The notes: generated by a model from the letters alone, not told the origin. Positions 14,109 to 21,961 are shown, counted from the first letter of the stretch. The stretch is 25,484 nt of DNA from JACDER01 sp036394915 (GCA_036394915.1 DASWEE010000102.1:1-25484), one strand, 5' to 3'. Translations and numbers: made by a program.

Positions 14109-15134
14109 CTAGGGGGAGAGCCGCTCGGCGAGGTACTCGAGCGCCAGCGGGTACCGGTACTCGATCCCCATGTGCGTGGCGTCGAAGAGCTCGAAGAAGA
14201 CGTCCGTGACGCCGATCTCCTCGAGCGCCCGCCGGAACGCCTCCGCGCCGAGGTCGAGGTAGAACTCGTCCCGCTTGCCGGCGTCGATGTAGATCGCGGT
14301 CAGCGAGCGGAGCGCGTCCGCGTAGCGCGGCACCATCCGCACCGGGTCCCAGGCGAGCCACCGCTCCCAGACCTCGGGCAGAAGCTCCCCGGTCGCGAGG
14401 TCGAACGGCAGCGTCACGGTTCCGTCCTCCTCGGCCGAGTAGCAGGCCGCCATCGTGTAGCTGTTCAGTAGGTGGTAGTCGCTCTTCTTCGACAGCGGCG
14501 GCCGTGAGCGGAAGTCCTCGAAGAACTTCTCGTAGGAACCGTCGTAGTCGTCGCGCAGCGACCGCGCGTCCTGGCGAAACTCGGGCTGGTAGCACACTTC
14601 GAACAGGGCGTCGCCGGCGTGCGTGGCCAGCCCGCCGAACAGGTCCGGCCGCAGCATCGGCGTCACCATCGCGCCGTAGCCGCCGCTCGACTTGCCGGCG
14701 ATCCCTCGGTGCTCGGCCGCCGGCAGCGTCCGGTAGTTGGCGTCAACCCACGGCACGACCTCCTCGCACAGGTACGTGTGGTAGCGGCCCGTGCCCGGCG
14801 AGTCGAGGAACTGGCTGCCGCCGAGCGACGTCCAGCAGTCGACATACACGAGCACGCACGGCTTGGCGCCGCCGTCCGCGAACAGATCGTCTGCCAGCTC
14901 GGGGAAGTTCTTGCGGAAGGGGAACCGGTTCCGCCACATGTCGACCTGGCCGGTCATCCCCTGGATCGCGTACACGCTCGGGTAGCGCCGCTCGGGGTTG
15001 TCGTCGTAGCCCGGCGGGACGTAGACCCACAGCGGCCGCTCGTGCGGGTCGCCGAGCGGGTTCCCTTTCAGGGCCTCGCTCTCGAACACGTGCTCGTCGA
15101 GGCGTCCCCGGAAGTCGTAGGACCAAGGCTCCAT
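14109..15134 (-). CDS. Alpha/beta-hydrolase, esterase D/Fes-like family
   Basis: A 341-residue putative esterase of the PF00756 type (esterase D, ferric-enterobactin esterase, mycolyltransferase-like). Visible features are a substrate strand PLWVYVPPGYDDNPERRYPS, the nucleophile elbow G-K-S149-S-G (GIAGKSSGGYGAM), a probable acid in YIDAGKRDEF and the catalytic His in DATHMGIEYRYP. No signal peptide is seen, so it should act in the cytoplasm. The ATG at 15134 is where similarity begins; the longer open frame covers the divergent neighbour. Only 21 bp separate its start from the divergent GTG of the serine hydrolase, leaving no room for separate leaders. It heads the run esterase-CDF-RidA-VUT-YbdK. 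Confidence 0.85.
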   Translation of the reverse strand: MEPWSYDFRGRLDEHVFESEALKGNPLGDPHERPLWVYVPPGYDDNPERRYPSVYAIQGMTGQVDMWRNRFPFRKNFPELADDLFADGGAKPCVLVYVDCWTSLGGSQFLDSPGTGRYHTYLCEEVVPWVDANYRTLPAAEHRGIAGKSSGGYGAMVTPMLRPDLFGGLATHAGDALFEVCYQPEFRQDARSLRDDYDGSYEKFFEDFRSRPPLSKKSDYHLLNSYTMAACYSAEEDGTVTLPFDLATGELLPEVWERWLAWDPVRMVPRYADALRSLTAIYIDAGKRDEFYLDLGAEAFRRALEEIGVTDVFFELFDATHMGIEYRYPLALEYLAERLSP

Positions 15135-15155
15135 CGCGGCCGTAGTATCGCCGGG
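15135..15155. promoter_or_regulatory. Very short divergent promoter region
   Basis: Only 21 bp separate the start codons of the esterase (minus) and the serine hydrolase (plus). It contains TAGTAT on the plus strand, which fits an actinobacterial TAnnnT -10 about nine bases before the GTG at 15156. This implies a leaderless transcript whose -35 region lies inside the esterase gene. Confidence 0.4.
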
Positions 15156-15962
15156 GTGGACGCTCTGCGTCAGGTCGAGGAGTGGGGAGCGGCCCACGCC
15201 GCCGCGGCCGCGCTCTTGCCGGGCCGGGTGCTCGCCCGGCACGGAAACGGGCGCGTCTTCCGCTGGGCGTCCGTGACCAAGCTCGCGACCGCGCTCGCCG
15301 TCCTCGTCGCCGCCGAGGAAGCCACGGTCGACCTCGACGAGCCGGCCGGCCCGCCGGGCTCGACCGTCCGGCACCTGCTCGCCCATGCCTCCGGGCTCCC
15401 GTTCGAGGGCCACGAGCCGATCGCGCGGCCCGGACAGCGGCGCATCTACTCGAACACCGGCTTCGAGGTGCTCGCCGACCACGTCGCCGGCTGCGCTGAG
15501 ATGCCGTTCGCCGACTACCTCGCCGGCGCGGTGCTCGAGCCGCTCGGGATCGGCGCCGAGCTGCGGGAGACCGCTGCAGCCGGCCTGTGGGGGACGCTCG
15601 ACGACCTGATCCGGCTGGGCCGGGAGCTGCTCGCCCCGACCCTGATCGCGCCGGAGACGCTCGCGGAAGCGACGTCCGTGGCCTTCCCCGGCCTCGTCGG
15701 CGTGCTGCCGGACTTCGGCCGCTACGAGCCGCTGGACTGGGGTCTCGGCCTCGAGCTCAAGGACGCGAAGGAGCCGCATTGGACCGGCTCACGCAACTCC
15801 GCGCGGACGTTCGGCCACTTCGGCGGTGCGGGCACCTTCCTGTGGGTCGATCCGGAGGCGGGGATCGCGCTCGCCTGCCTCACCGACCGCGACTTCGGCG
15901 AGTGGGCCAAGGAGGCCTGGCCGCGCCTCTCGGACGCCGTGCTCGCGGAGGCGCGCGTCTAG
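15156..15962 (+). CDS. Serine hydrolase, beta-lactamase/penicillin-binding-like family
   Basis: A 268-residue protein of the class C beta-lactamase-like (PF00144) family. The three active-site motifs are present: S39-V-T-K42 (RWASVTKLATAL), Y98-S-N100 (RRIYSNTGFEVLADH) and the third-box equivalent HFGG (FGHFGGAGTFLWVDP). There is no signal peptide, so it is probably a cytoplasmic esterase or peptidase-like enzyme rather than an antibiotic-degrading lactamase; the substrate is unknown. It is shorter than typical PF00144 members (about 350-400 residues). The GTG at 15156 follows a -10-like TAGTAT with no leader. Its TAG stop shares a CTAG with the stop of the convergent exchanger gene. Confidence 0.87.
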   Translation: MDALRQVEEWGAAHAAAAALLPGRVLARHGNGRVFRWASVTKLATALAVLVAAEEATVDLDEPAGPPGSTVRHLLAHASGLPFEGHEPIARPGQRRIYSNTGFEVLADHVAGCAEMPFADYLAGAVLEPLGIGAELRETAAAGLWGTLDDLIRLGRELLAPTLIAPETLAEATSVAFPGLVGVLPDFGRYEPLDWGLGLELKDAKEPHWTGSRNSARTFGHFGGAGTFLWVDPEAGIALACLTDRDFGEWAKEAWPRLSDAVLAEARV

Positions 15963-16831
15963 CCCACGACGATCGACACCGCGATGTAGCCCGCATAGAG
16001 AGCGAGCAACAGGAGGCCCTCCAGGCGCCCGAGGCCGTTTCGCCATGCGAGCAGGCCGGCGAAAAGAACGGTGCTTGCGACCGCCACGGGCAGGTGGACG
16101 TGCAGCGACGCTGCGTCGAGATGGAGCGGGCGAACGAGCGCGATCACGCCTGCGTTCAGGGCGATGAAGTGCGGGATGGTTCCGACGAGGTTGCCGACCG
16201 AGACGTCGCCGCGTCCGTGCCGGGCCGGAACCACAACGCGGCCCACCTCCTCGATCTCGACCGCCGCCGCGACCGCAGTGTTCCCGAGCAGGGTTGGGGA
16301 GAGACCGAAGTGCGAGACCGTCCGTTGGATGCCCTCGCCAAGCGCCTCCCCGCCGCCCGTCAGGATCCCGAGGCCGGCGACGAGTCGTGCGAACGCATAC
16401 CTCTTCCGGGCGGGCTTCTCACCTCCAAGCACACCGCGCCCGAAGTATGCGATCGCGGCGAGGATGAAGGTGAACCAGGCGACAAGCAGGGCGCCGTCCA
16501 GCCTCGAGACGTCGCCGTCCAGGGCCAGACCGAGCAGCGGGAGCGGAGATGCCGCCGTCCCCACGAGCACGCCGCGAGGCATCGTGGCGCGGATCGGGGC
16601 GACCGCCGCCGACAGCCCTGCGACCGCGAGCGCGATGAAGGTCGTCCCGCCGAGAAACGTACCGGCCGCCGCGCCCGGGAGGCCCTTCAAGTCCGCGGCG
16701 ATTCCTGCGACGAGATTCTCGAGCTCGAGGCCCGAGAGCACGACGGTGAGCAGGAACGCCGAGATCCCCAGCCTCGTGGCCGACGCCAGCAGCCCGTCGA
16801 AGAAGAGCTCGGCTCCGCCGACCACGAGCAC
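15959..16831 (-). CDS. CaCA-superfamily sodium/calcium exchanger-like membrane protein
   Basis: About 290 residues with ten or so membrane segments in two related halves, as in Na+/Ca2+ exchangers. The alpha-repeat motifs are unusual. Where exchangers have GTSLPELA, the first half reads SGLELENLVAGIAADLKG and the second AAVEIEEVGRVVVPARHGRG followed by VSVGNLVGTIPHF. Both repeats thus share an E-x-E pattern. It follows arsC on the same strand after 69 bp and may be part of that transcript; a role in arsenic export is speculative. The start is uncertain: the GTG at 16831 is the first standard start, but in-frame hydrophobic sequence upstream (STFAAVGLLVLGLV) would complete the first membrane helix, so an unusual start is possible. 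The stop is shared on a CTAG with the convergent hydrolase. Confidence 0.75.
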   Translation of the reverse strand: MLVVGGAELFFDGLLASATRLGISAFLLTVVLSGLELENLVAGIAADLKGLPGAAAGTFLGGTTFIALAVAGLSAAVAPIRATMPRGVLVGTAASPLPLLGLALDGDVSRLDGALLVAWFTFILAAIAYFGRGVLGGEKPARKRYAFARLVAGLGILTGGGEALGEGIQRTVSHFGLSPTLLGNTAVAAAVEIEEVGRVVVPARHGRGDVSVGNLVGTIPHFIALNAGVIALVRPLHLDAASLHVHLPVAVASTVLFAGLLAWRNGLGRLEGLLLLALYAGYIAVSIVVG

Positions 16832-16900
16832 GAGGCCGAGGACGAGCAGCCCGACGGCGGCAAACGTGGACAGGACTCGCGAAGACTAAATTGACCGCAC

Positions 16901-17512
16901 TCAGGCGAGAACGGAACAGGTCGGCTCGCGCAGGCACTCCCGAGTCTGCTTCAGGGCGATCGTCAGAACCATCGAGCGCACGGGTACCTCGGCGTATCGG
17001 GACAGGATCGCGTCGGCGCAGGCGCGGATCTCTTCGGGAGCTTTCTCGTCCTCGAACTCCTCGGCGAGTGGACGTAGGAGCTTCTCCAAGCGAAGCGCGT
17101 GGGCTGTCTTGTCGCGACGCACGTCGTCCAGCCGCGTCTCGACGAACTCTTTGACGCGCGCTTCGAGCTCGGCCCGGATCGTGCGTACCTCCACGAGCGG
17201 CCGCCCTGCCGGGTCGGCGACCTCCCAATCCTCGACCGTGGCCGGAACGTAGGGACAGGCGCCTCCGCAGGCGAGCGTGATCGCCCAGTCGGCGTGCAGC
17301 TGCATCTCCAGGTCGAGCTTCTTCGGTCGCCGGACGGAAATGTCGATGCCGACCTCCCGCATCGCCTCGACCACCGCGGGCCAGATCGCTTCCGCCGGCT
17401 CCTGCCCCGCCGACTCGGCTCGAAAGTCCTCCGGCGCGTAGCGTTCGAAGAACGCCTGCGCCATTTGTGAGCGGCCGGCGTTGTGGGTGCAAACGAACAG
17501 GACGTAGCGCAT
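16901..17512 (-). CDS. arsC: Arsenate reductase ArsC (LMW-PTP type) with C-terminal helical domain
   Basis: A 203-residue protein. Residues 1-135 are a low-molecular-weight phosphatase-like arsenate reductase with the CX5R loop C8-THNAG-R14-S (VLFVCTHNAGRSQMAQ) and two further redox cysteines, C82 and C86 (LACGGACPYVP), as in thioredoxin-coupled ArsC. It reduces arsenate to arsenite in the cytoplasm. Residues about 140-203 add an alpha-helical segment (LEKLLRPLAEEFEDEKAPEE and onward) absent from the roughly 130-residue classical enzyme. It resembles the three-helix bundle dimerisation domain seen on some actinobacterial ArsC proteins. A strong GGAAGGAGG precedes the ATG, and the gene starts 15 bp after the aquaporin stop, so the two are co-transcribed. 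Confidence 0.93.
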   Translation of the reverse strand: MRYVLFVCTHNAGRSQMAQAFFERYAPEDFRAESAGQEPAEAIWPAVVEAMREVGIDISVRRPKKLDLEMQLHADWAITLACGGACPYVPATVEDWEVADPAGRPLVEVRTIRAELEARVKEFVETRLDDVRRDKTAHALRLEKLLRPLAEEFEDEKAPEEIRACADAILSRYAEVPVRSMVLTIALKQTRECLREPTCSVLA

Positions 17513-17527
17513 CTCTCCTCCTTCCGT

Positions 17528-18201
17528 TCAGGTGGCGATTTGTCTTTCTCCTCGGAGCAGCTGGTAGGCGGACGCCCCCAGCGCGCAACCGCCGAGCGGG
17601 GCAACCAGATAGATCCAGAGCGCGTGCAGGTCACCCGAGACAAGGGCAGGGCCCAGAGAGCGCGCGGGATTCATGGACGCCCCCGAGATGGGCCCGCCGA
17701 AGAGCGCGTCGAGCCCGACCGTGCCGCCGATCGCAATCGCGGCTGCCTCACCTACGGCCCGGGTGTCGGTGGCGACGGCCATGATCACGAGCATGAGTAG
17801 GAAGCTGAGGACGATCTCCCAGACGAAGGACTGTCCCTGGGAGCCCGACGGAAGCGCGGCGCCGAGATCGGCGATGTTCCCGAGCGAGCTGCGCAGCAAC
17901 GCCGCTGCCGATAGCGCGCCGGTCAGTTGAGCGCACCAGTAGGCGGCCAGCCGGCTCCAGGGAAAGTGGCGAGTGAGCGCGAAGGCGAAGGTGACCGCCG
18001 GATTGAAATGAGCCCCGGAGACGTGGCCGAGCGCGTAGATCATCACCATGATCACGAGCCCGAAGCTGAAGGCGACCCCGATGTGGCCTAAGGCGTGGGT
18101 CTTGGCGTCGACGACGATCGCCCCGCGCCCGCGAACACGAGGCCGAAGGTCCCGATCGCCTCGGCAAGTAGCGGACGCAGCAACATCGTCGCGCGGGACA
18201 T
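17528..18201 (-). pseudogene. Aquaporin/aquaglyceroporin (AqpS-like), broken by a 1-base deletion
   Basis: MIP-family channel with both NPA motifs (HFNPAVTFAFAL and SMNPARSLGPAL) and six membrane segments. In ars operons such a channel replaces ArsB and lets arsenite leave the cell. From the ATG at 18201 the first 27 codons give a proper first helix (MSRATMLLRPLLAEAIGTFG, then LVFAGAG). The frame is then lost at the CCCC run 18121-18124 (GGGG on the coding strand), and homology continues at once in another frame as AIVVDAKTHALGHIG. Adding one G restores GAGAIVVDA. No other damage is seen in the rest of the gene, so this is either a sequencing/assembly error in a homopolymer or a very recent inactivation. 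The frame that begins at 18214 gives a nonsense N-terminus and should not be trusted. Confidence 0.8.
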
Positions 18202-18213
18202 TCATGTGGATCA

Positions 18214-18233
18214 ATATCAGGTTCTATCGATAT
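18214..18233. promoter_or_regulatory. Candidate ArsR operator
   Basis: The 41-bp gap between divergent arsR and the aquaporin gene contains the inverted repeat ATATC-N10-GATAT (18214-18218 and 18229-18233), an AT-rich island in GC-rich DNA. ArsR/SmtB repressors usually bind AT-rich inverted repeats of this kind over their own promoter, so binding here could silence both genes. Confidence 0.55.
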
Positions 18234-18242
18234 CCTGCCGGT

Positions 18243-18575
18243 GTGAGTGCTCAGACGGTGCTCGAATGCGCAACGCCGCTCGCGGGATCGACACTCTCCG
18301 AGCAAGGCGCGGCTGAGCTGGAGACGCTGTTCAAGGTGATCGCGGATCGCAGCCGCCTGAGGATCCTCAACATTCTGTTGCGCGCCGAGGGCGAACCGGT
18401 CTGCGTGTGCGAGTTCCAGGAGAGCCTGGGCATCGCCCAGCCGACGGTCAGCTATCACCTGAAGCAACTCGCCCGGGCGGGCGTCGTGGAGCGAGAGCGG
18501 CGGGGGAGCTTCGTCTACTACCGCGTGGTGCCGAGGGCGCTCGAGCGGCTCGGAGATCTCGTCGCGGCGCGCTAG
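18243..18575 (+). CDS. arsR: ArsR/SmtB family transcriptional repressor
   Basis: A 110-residue winged helix-turn-helix repressor that leaves DNA on binding arsenite. The DNA-binding region reads SLGIAQPTVSYHLKQLARAG, with the wing ERERRGSFVYYRV. The As(III) site of ArsR (ELCVCDL in the family) appears as PVCVCEF with C54 and C56; C9 (VLECAT) could be a third ligand. Length is typical. The GTG at 18243 follows the candidate operator directly, without a clear Shine-Dalgarno. It is divergent from aquaporin-arsC, an arrangement that lets one operator control both. Its TAG stop shares a CTAG with the stop of convergent phoU. Confidence 0.92.
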   Translation: MSAQTVLECATPLAGSTLSEQGAAELETLFKVIADRSRLRILNILLRAEGEPVCVCEFQESLGIAQPTVSYHLKQLARAGVVERERRGSFVYYRVVPRALERLGDLVAAR

Positions 18576-19246
18576 CTGTTCGTTTCGCGCGAAGCGTCGG
18601 TGAACTCACGGAACTCGCCCGTGACGAGGTACGCGGTTTGCTCGCCGATGTCGACCGCATGGTCGCCGATCCTCTCCAGGCAGCGCGAGACGACGATCAT
18701 CCGTAGCCCCCATTCGACGACAGCCGAATCGGGACCGAGCTCGAGCACGTTCCGCACCACCCGGCGGTTAGCGCGGTCGATCAGCTCGTCCAGCTCGACG
18801 AGCGACGATGCGTCCTCCACGTCGCGGTTGACGAACGAGTCGAGCGCGACCTTGATCATCTCCTCGGCGCGCGCGCCCATCTCCTCGAAGGCCTCGATCA
18901 TTCGCTGGTCCGGCTCGATCCCCGCTACCAGCTTGGTCAGCTTCGCGATCGTGACGCAGTAGTCGGCCATCCGCTCGAGATGGAGGTTGTTGTGCAGCAT
19001 CGCGAGCACGAGGCGCAAGTCGACCGCAACCGGTGTCTGTCTCGCGAGCAACGCCTCGATCCCCTGTTCGACCTCGAGATAGCGGCGGTCGACCTCGTCG
19101 TCGAAAGCGATCACCTCGTCGGCGAGCTCGGCATCCGCCTCTCGCAGGGCGTTGAGCGCGCCGCGCAATGCGCGCAGGACGAGCTCGCCTTCCTCGAGCA
19201 GATTGGCCTGGATCGCGTCCAGGTCCTCTTGTAGCCCGACTCTCAC
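18572..19246 (-). CDS. phoU: Phosphate-signalling regulator PhoU
   Basis: A 224-residue all-helical protein made of two PhoU three-helix repeats. Conserved metal-site motifs appear in both: FDDEVDRRYLEVEQ with HLERMADYCVTIAK in the first, and ELDELIDRANRR with CLERIGDHAVDIGEQ in the second. PhoU sits on the cytoplasmic side of the Pst transporter and keeps the PhoR kinase quiet when phosphate is plentiful. It is the last gene of pstCAB-phoU, its GTG start overlapping the pstB stop as GTGA. Its stop is on the CTAG shared with arsR. Confidence 0.95.
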   Translation of the reverse strand: MRVGLQEDLDAIQANLLEEGELVLRALRGALNALREADAELADEVIAFDDEVDRRYLEVEQGIEALLARQTPVAVDLRLVLAMLHNNLHLERMADYCVTIAKLTKLVAGIEPDQRMIEAFEEMGARAEEMIKVALDSFVNRDVEDASSLVELDELIDRANRRVVRNVLELGPDSAVVEWGLRMIVVSRCLERIGDHAVDIGEQTAYLVTGEFREFTDASRETNS

Positions 19247-20100
19247 CCGAATCTCCCCGTCACGTAGTCCTCCGTCCGCTTGTCGGACGGCTGCGTGAAG
19301 ATCTTCGTGGTCGAGTCGTACTCGACCAGGATCCCGGTGCGCGACCGGTCCGGCAGGACCTCGAGACCGAAAAAGGCGGTCATGTCGGCGACGCGCGCCG
19401 CCTGCTGCATGTTGTGGGTGACGATCACGATCGTGTACTCGCGCTTGAGATCGTGCATCAGGTCCTCGATCCGGGCCGTCGCGATCGGATCGAGCGCCGA
19501 GGCGGGCTCGTCCATCAGCAGCACCTCGGGCTCGACCGCCAGCGCGCGGGCGATGCAGAGACGCTGCTGCTGGCCGCCGGACAGGCTGAGCGCGCTCTTC
19601 TTGAGCCGGTCCTTGACGTCGTCCCAGAGCGCCGCGTGCTCGAGCGCGCGCTGGACACGCCCCTTGAGGTCGTCCTTCATCCCGAGCACGCGCAGACCCC
19701 AGGCGACGTTGTCGAAGATCGACTTCGGGAACGGGTTCGGCTTCTGGAACACCATCCCGATGTGCCGCCGCACCTGAACCGGGTCGACGCGGGTGCCGTA
19801 CAGATCCTCCTCGTGGTAGAGAACGCGGCCCGAGACCTTCGCGCTCGGGACGAGGTCGTTCATCCGGTTGAGCGTGCGGATGAAGGTGCTCTTGCCGCAG
19901 CCCGAGGGGCCGATGATCGCCGTGATCATGTTGCGGTAGATCTCAAAGCTCACATCCTTGATCGCGGGCACCCGGCCGTAGGAGACGTTCAGCCCTTCGA
20001 TCCGGAACACCGTCTCGCGGTGGGTCGGAAGCGGTGTCTGCTCCTGGCGTTGCGCGATCTCGATCGGTGCCACGTCGATCATCGTATCCGTCCCGTTCAC
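19243..20100 (-). CDS. pstB: Phosphate ABC transporter ATP-binding protein PstB
   Basis: The ATPase that powers high-affinity phosphate uptake, on the inner face of the membrane. All ABC motifs are intact: Walker A GPSGCGKST, Q-loop FQKPNPFPKS, signature LSGGQQQRL, Walker B VLLMDEPASALDP and switch His in VTHNM. The PstB-specific region LNRMNDLVPSAKVSG is also present. I chose the GTG at 20100 (285 residues) because an AAGGAGG lies five bases upstream. The ATG at 20118, which overlaps the pstA stop as ATGA, has no such site but is a reasonable alternative. It is in an operon with pstC, pstA and phoU. Confidence 0.95.
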   Translation of the reverse strand: MNGTDTMIDVAPIEIAQRQEQTPLPTHRETVFRIEGLNVSYGRVPAIKDVSFEIYRNMITAIIGPSGCGKSTFIRTLNRMNDLVPSAKVSGRVLYHEEDLYGTRVDPVQVRRHIGMVFQKPNPFPKSIFDNVAWGLRVLGMKDDLKGRVQRALEHAALWDDVKDRLKKSALSLSGGQQQRLCIARALAVEPEVLLMDEPASALDPIATARIEDLMHDLKREYTIVIVTHNMQQAARVADMTAFFGLEVLPDRSRTGILVEYDSTTKIFTQPSDKRTEDYVTGRFG

Positions 20101-20114
20101 GGGGTCCTCCTTCT

Positions 20115-21005
20115 TCATCTGGAGAGCTTTCGCCGGCTGCGGGCGAGGAAAAACCTCGACGTCAGGCTCAAAATAAGCACGAACGCCAGCAACACGATTC
20201 CGGTGGCCCAGGCCCGGGCGTGATCGGCGGGGTCCGGGGATTCGGCGTACTGGAAGATCGTCAGCGGCATCGACTGAACCGGCTGGGTCGGGTCCCAGGT
20301 AACCGCCATGGCGGCGAGGGACGTCGTAAAGAGGAGCGGTGCGGTCTCGCCCGCGACGCGGGCGATCGCGAGCGTCGTCCCCGTGAGGATCCCGCCCATG
20401 CTCGACGGCAGGATCACGCCCAGCACCGTGCGCCAGCGAGGCGCGCCGAGGGCCAGGCCCGCTTCGCGAAGCGACGAGGGGACGAGGCGGAGCACCTCCT
20501 GCGTCGAGCGCGAGACGAGCGGAAGGGCGATGATCCCGAGCGCGACCGCCCCGGCGAGCGCGCTCTGTCCCTGGCTGATCACCAGGATGCTGAAGATGAA
20601 GATCCCCGTCACGATCGTCGGCAGCCCGTTCATCACGTCGAGCGCGAGCCTGATCACGTTCGCGACCTTGCGCGGCGCGAGCTCGCTCACGTAGATCGCG
20701 ATCAGCACGCCGACCGGGAGCGAGAACAACGTCGCGAACGCGATGAGCAGGACGCTGCCGACGATCGAGTTCGCGATCCCGCCGCCCTCCTGTCCGAAGA
20801 ACGCGGGCGTCTTGGTGAAGAAATCGAGGTTGAGCGCGCTCCAGCCGTTCTTGACGACCGAGGCGACCACGATCACGAGCACGGCCACCGCAATGAGCGC
20901 CGCAAAGGTCGCGAGACCCTCCATCGCCCGGTTGACGATCCGCCTCCGGCGCAGCTTCCGGTCGGTTACGAACAGCGAGCTGACTCTTGGCTCCGGCTCC
21001 ATCAC
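20115..21005 (-). CDS. pstA: Phosphate ABC transporter permease PstA
   Basis: A 296-residue integral membrane permease that pairs with PstC to form the phosphate channel. It has six membrane segments and the permease EAA-like loop (LRLVPSSLREAGLALGAPRW), together with PstA-typical segments VMNGLPTIVTGIFIFSI and IARVAGETAPLLFT. The start is a GTG at 21005 followed at once by an ATG at 21002; the GTG overlaps the pstC stop as GTGA. The C-terminus overlaps the possible ATG start of pstB. Confidence 0.95.
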   Translation of the reverse strand: MMEPEPRVSSLFVTDRKLRRRRIVNRAMEGLATFAALIAVAVLVIVVASVVKNGWSALNLDFFTKTPAFFGQEGGGIANSIVGSVLLIAFATLFSLPVGVLIAIYVSELAPRKVANVIRLALDVMNGLPTIVTGIFIFSILVISQGQSALAGAVALGIIALPLVSRSTQEVLRLVPSSLREAGLALGAPRWRTVLGVILPSSMGGILTGTTLAIARVAGETAPLLFTTSLAAMAVTWDPTQPVQSMPLTIFQYAESPDPADHARAWATGIVLLAFVLILSLTSRFFLARSRRKLSR

Positions 21006-21961
21006 GTCCCTCCCGTGTGCTGGAACTCGAACCGCCGTACGACCAGCTGGGCGCCGAAGTTGACGATGATCGAGATCGCGAGCAGGATCGTGGCCAGGTA
21101 AAAGAGCGACGAGATCTGGATGTTCGACGCAGCGCCCTGGTACTGGCTGGCGATGCGGCTCGCGACCGTGTCGCCGAGCCCGAACAGCGACTTCGGTATC
21201 CCAACCTGGTCGCCGATCACCTGCGTGACGGCGATCGCCTCCCCGAGCGCGCGGCCGAGCCCGAGGATGACTGCCGCCGCCAGGCCGGGTCGAGTGTAGT
21301 GGATGGTGACGCCGCGGACCATCTCCCAGCGCGTGGCGCCGAGCGCTAGGGCGCCGTCCTTCAACTCCGCCGGGACGCTCTGGAACAGCTCCCGCGCGAC
21401 GCTGGCGACGATCGGCACCGCCATGATCGTCAGCACGAGCGCCGCCGGCAGGATCCCCGAGGCCTTCGGCTCGCCGCTAAAGAGCGGGATCCAGCCGAGA
21501 AACGAGTGCAGAAACGGTTCGAGGTCGTCCTGCACGAACGGCCCGAGCACGAGCAGGCCCCAAAGGCCGAGGATCACGCTCGGGATCGCCGCCAGCATCT
21601 CGACGAGCGCCCCGATCGTCTCGCGGAGAAAGCGAGGCGCGAGCTCGGTCAGGTAGAGAGCGATTCCGATGGCGAGCGGGGTCGCGATCAGGAGCGCGAT
21701 GAACGACGTCACGGCGGTTCCGAAGAGGAAGCTGAGCGCGCCGAAGTGGTTCTTGACCGGGTCCCAGGCCTCGTGGACGATGAAGCCGAGCCCGAACTTC
21801 GAGAACGAGAGGCTGCTGCCGTCGGCGACCTTGTACGCAATCGCGCCGATGAGGACGACCGATCCGGCGGCCGCGGCCGCGGTGACGACGTGGAGAAGGA
21901 GGTCGCCGATGCGGTCGCCGAAGCGCCGACCGGCTCGCAGGCTTGTCGGGACGGTGGCCAC
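21002..21961 (-). CDS. pstC: Phosphate ABC transporter permease PstC
   Basis: A 319-residue membrane permease and first gene of pstCAB-phoU. It has six membrane segments, the PstC-typical LVEMLAAIPSVILGLWGLLV, the EAA-like loop SVPAELKDGALALGATRWEM, and GRALGEAIAVTQVIG. It starts at a GTG (21961) with no leader: TAGGCT (minus strand, 21976-21971), a fair TAnnnT -10, ends nine bases before it. It is divergent from pstS across a 152-bp gap that holds a three-unit PHO-box-like repeat, so both sides are probably induced together at low phosphate. Confidence 0.95.
   Translation of the reverse strand: MATVPTSLRAGRRFGDRIGDLLLHVVTAAAAAGSVVLIGAIAYKVADGSSLSFSKFGLGFIVHEAWDPVKNHFGALSFLFGTAVTSFIALLIATPLAIGIALYLTELAPRFLRETIGALVEMLAAIPSVILGLWGLLVLGPFVQDDLEPFLHSFLGWIPLFSGEPKASGILPAALVLTIMAVPIVASVARELFQSVPAELKDGALALGATRWEMVRGVTIHYTRPGLAAAVILGLGRALGEAIAVTQVIGDQVGIPKSLFGLGDTVASRIASQYQGAASNIQISSLFYLATILLAISIIVNFGAQLVVRRFEFQHTGGT

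Noticed and set aside
15156..15962. True antibiotic beta-lactamase
   Set aside because: No signal peptide, and the motifs are those of the broad PF00144 serine hydrolase family; nothing indicates beta-lactam resistance.
18121..18124. Programmed frameshifting in the aquaporin gene
   Set aside because: There is no slippery heptamer or clear downstream stimulator, and aquaporins are not known to use it. A lost base in a homopolymer is simpler.
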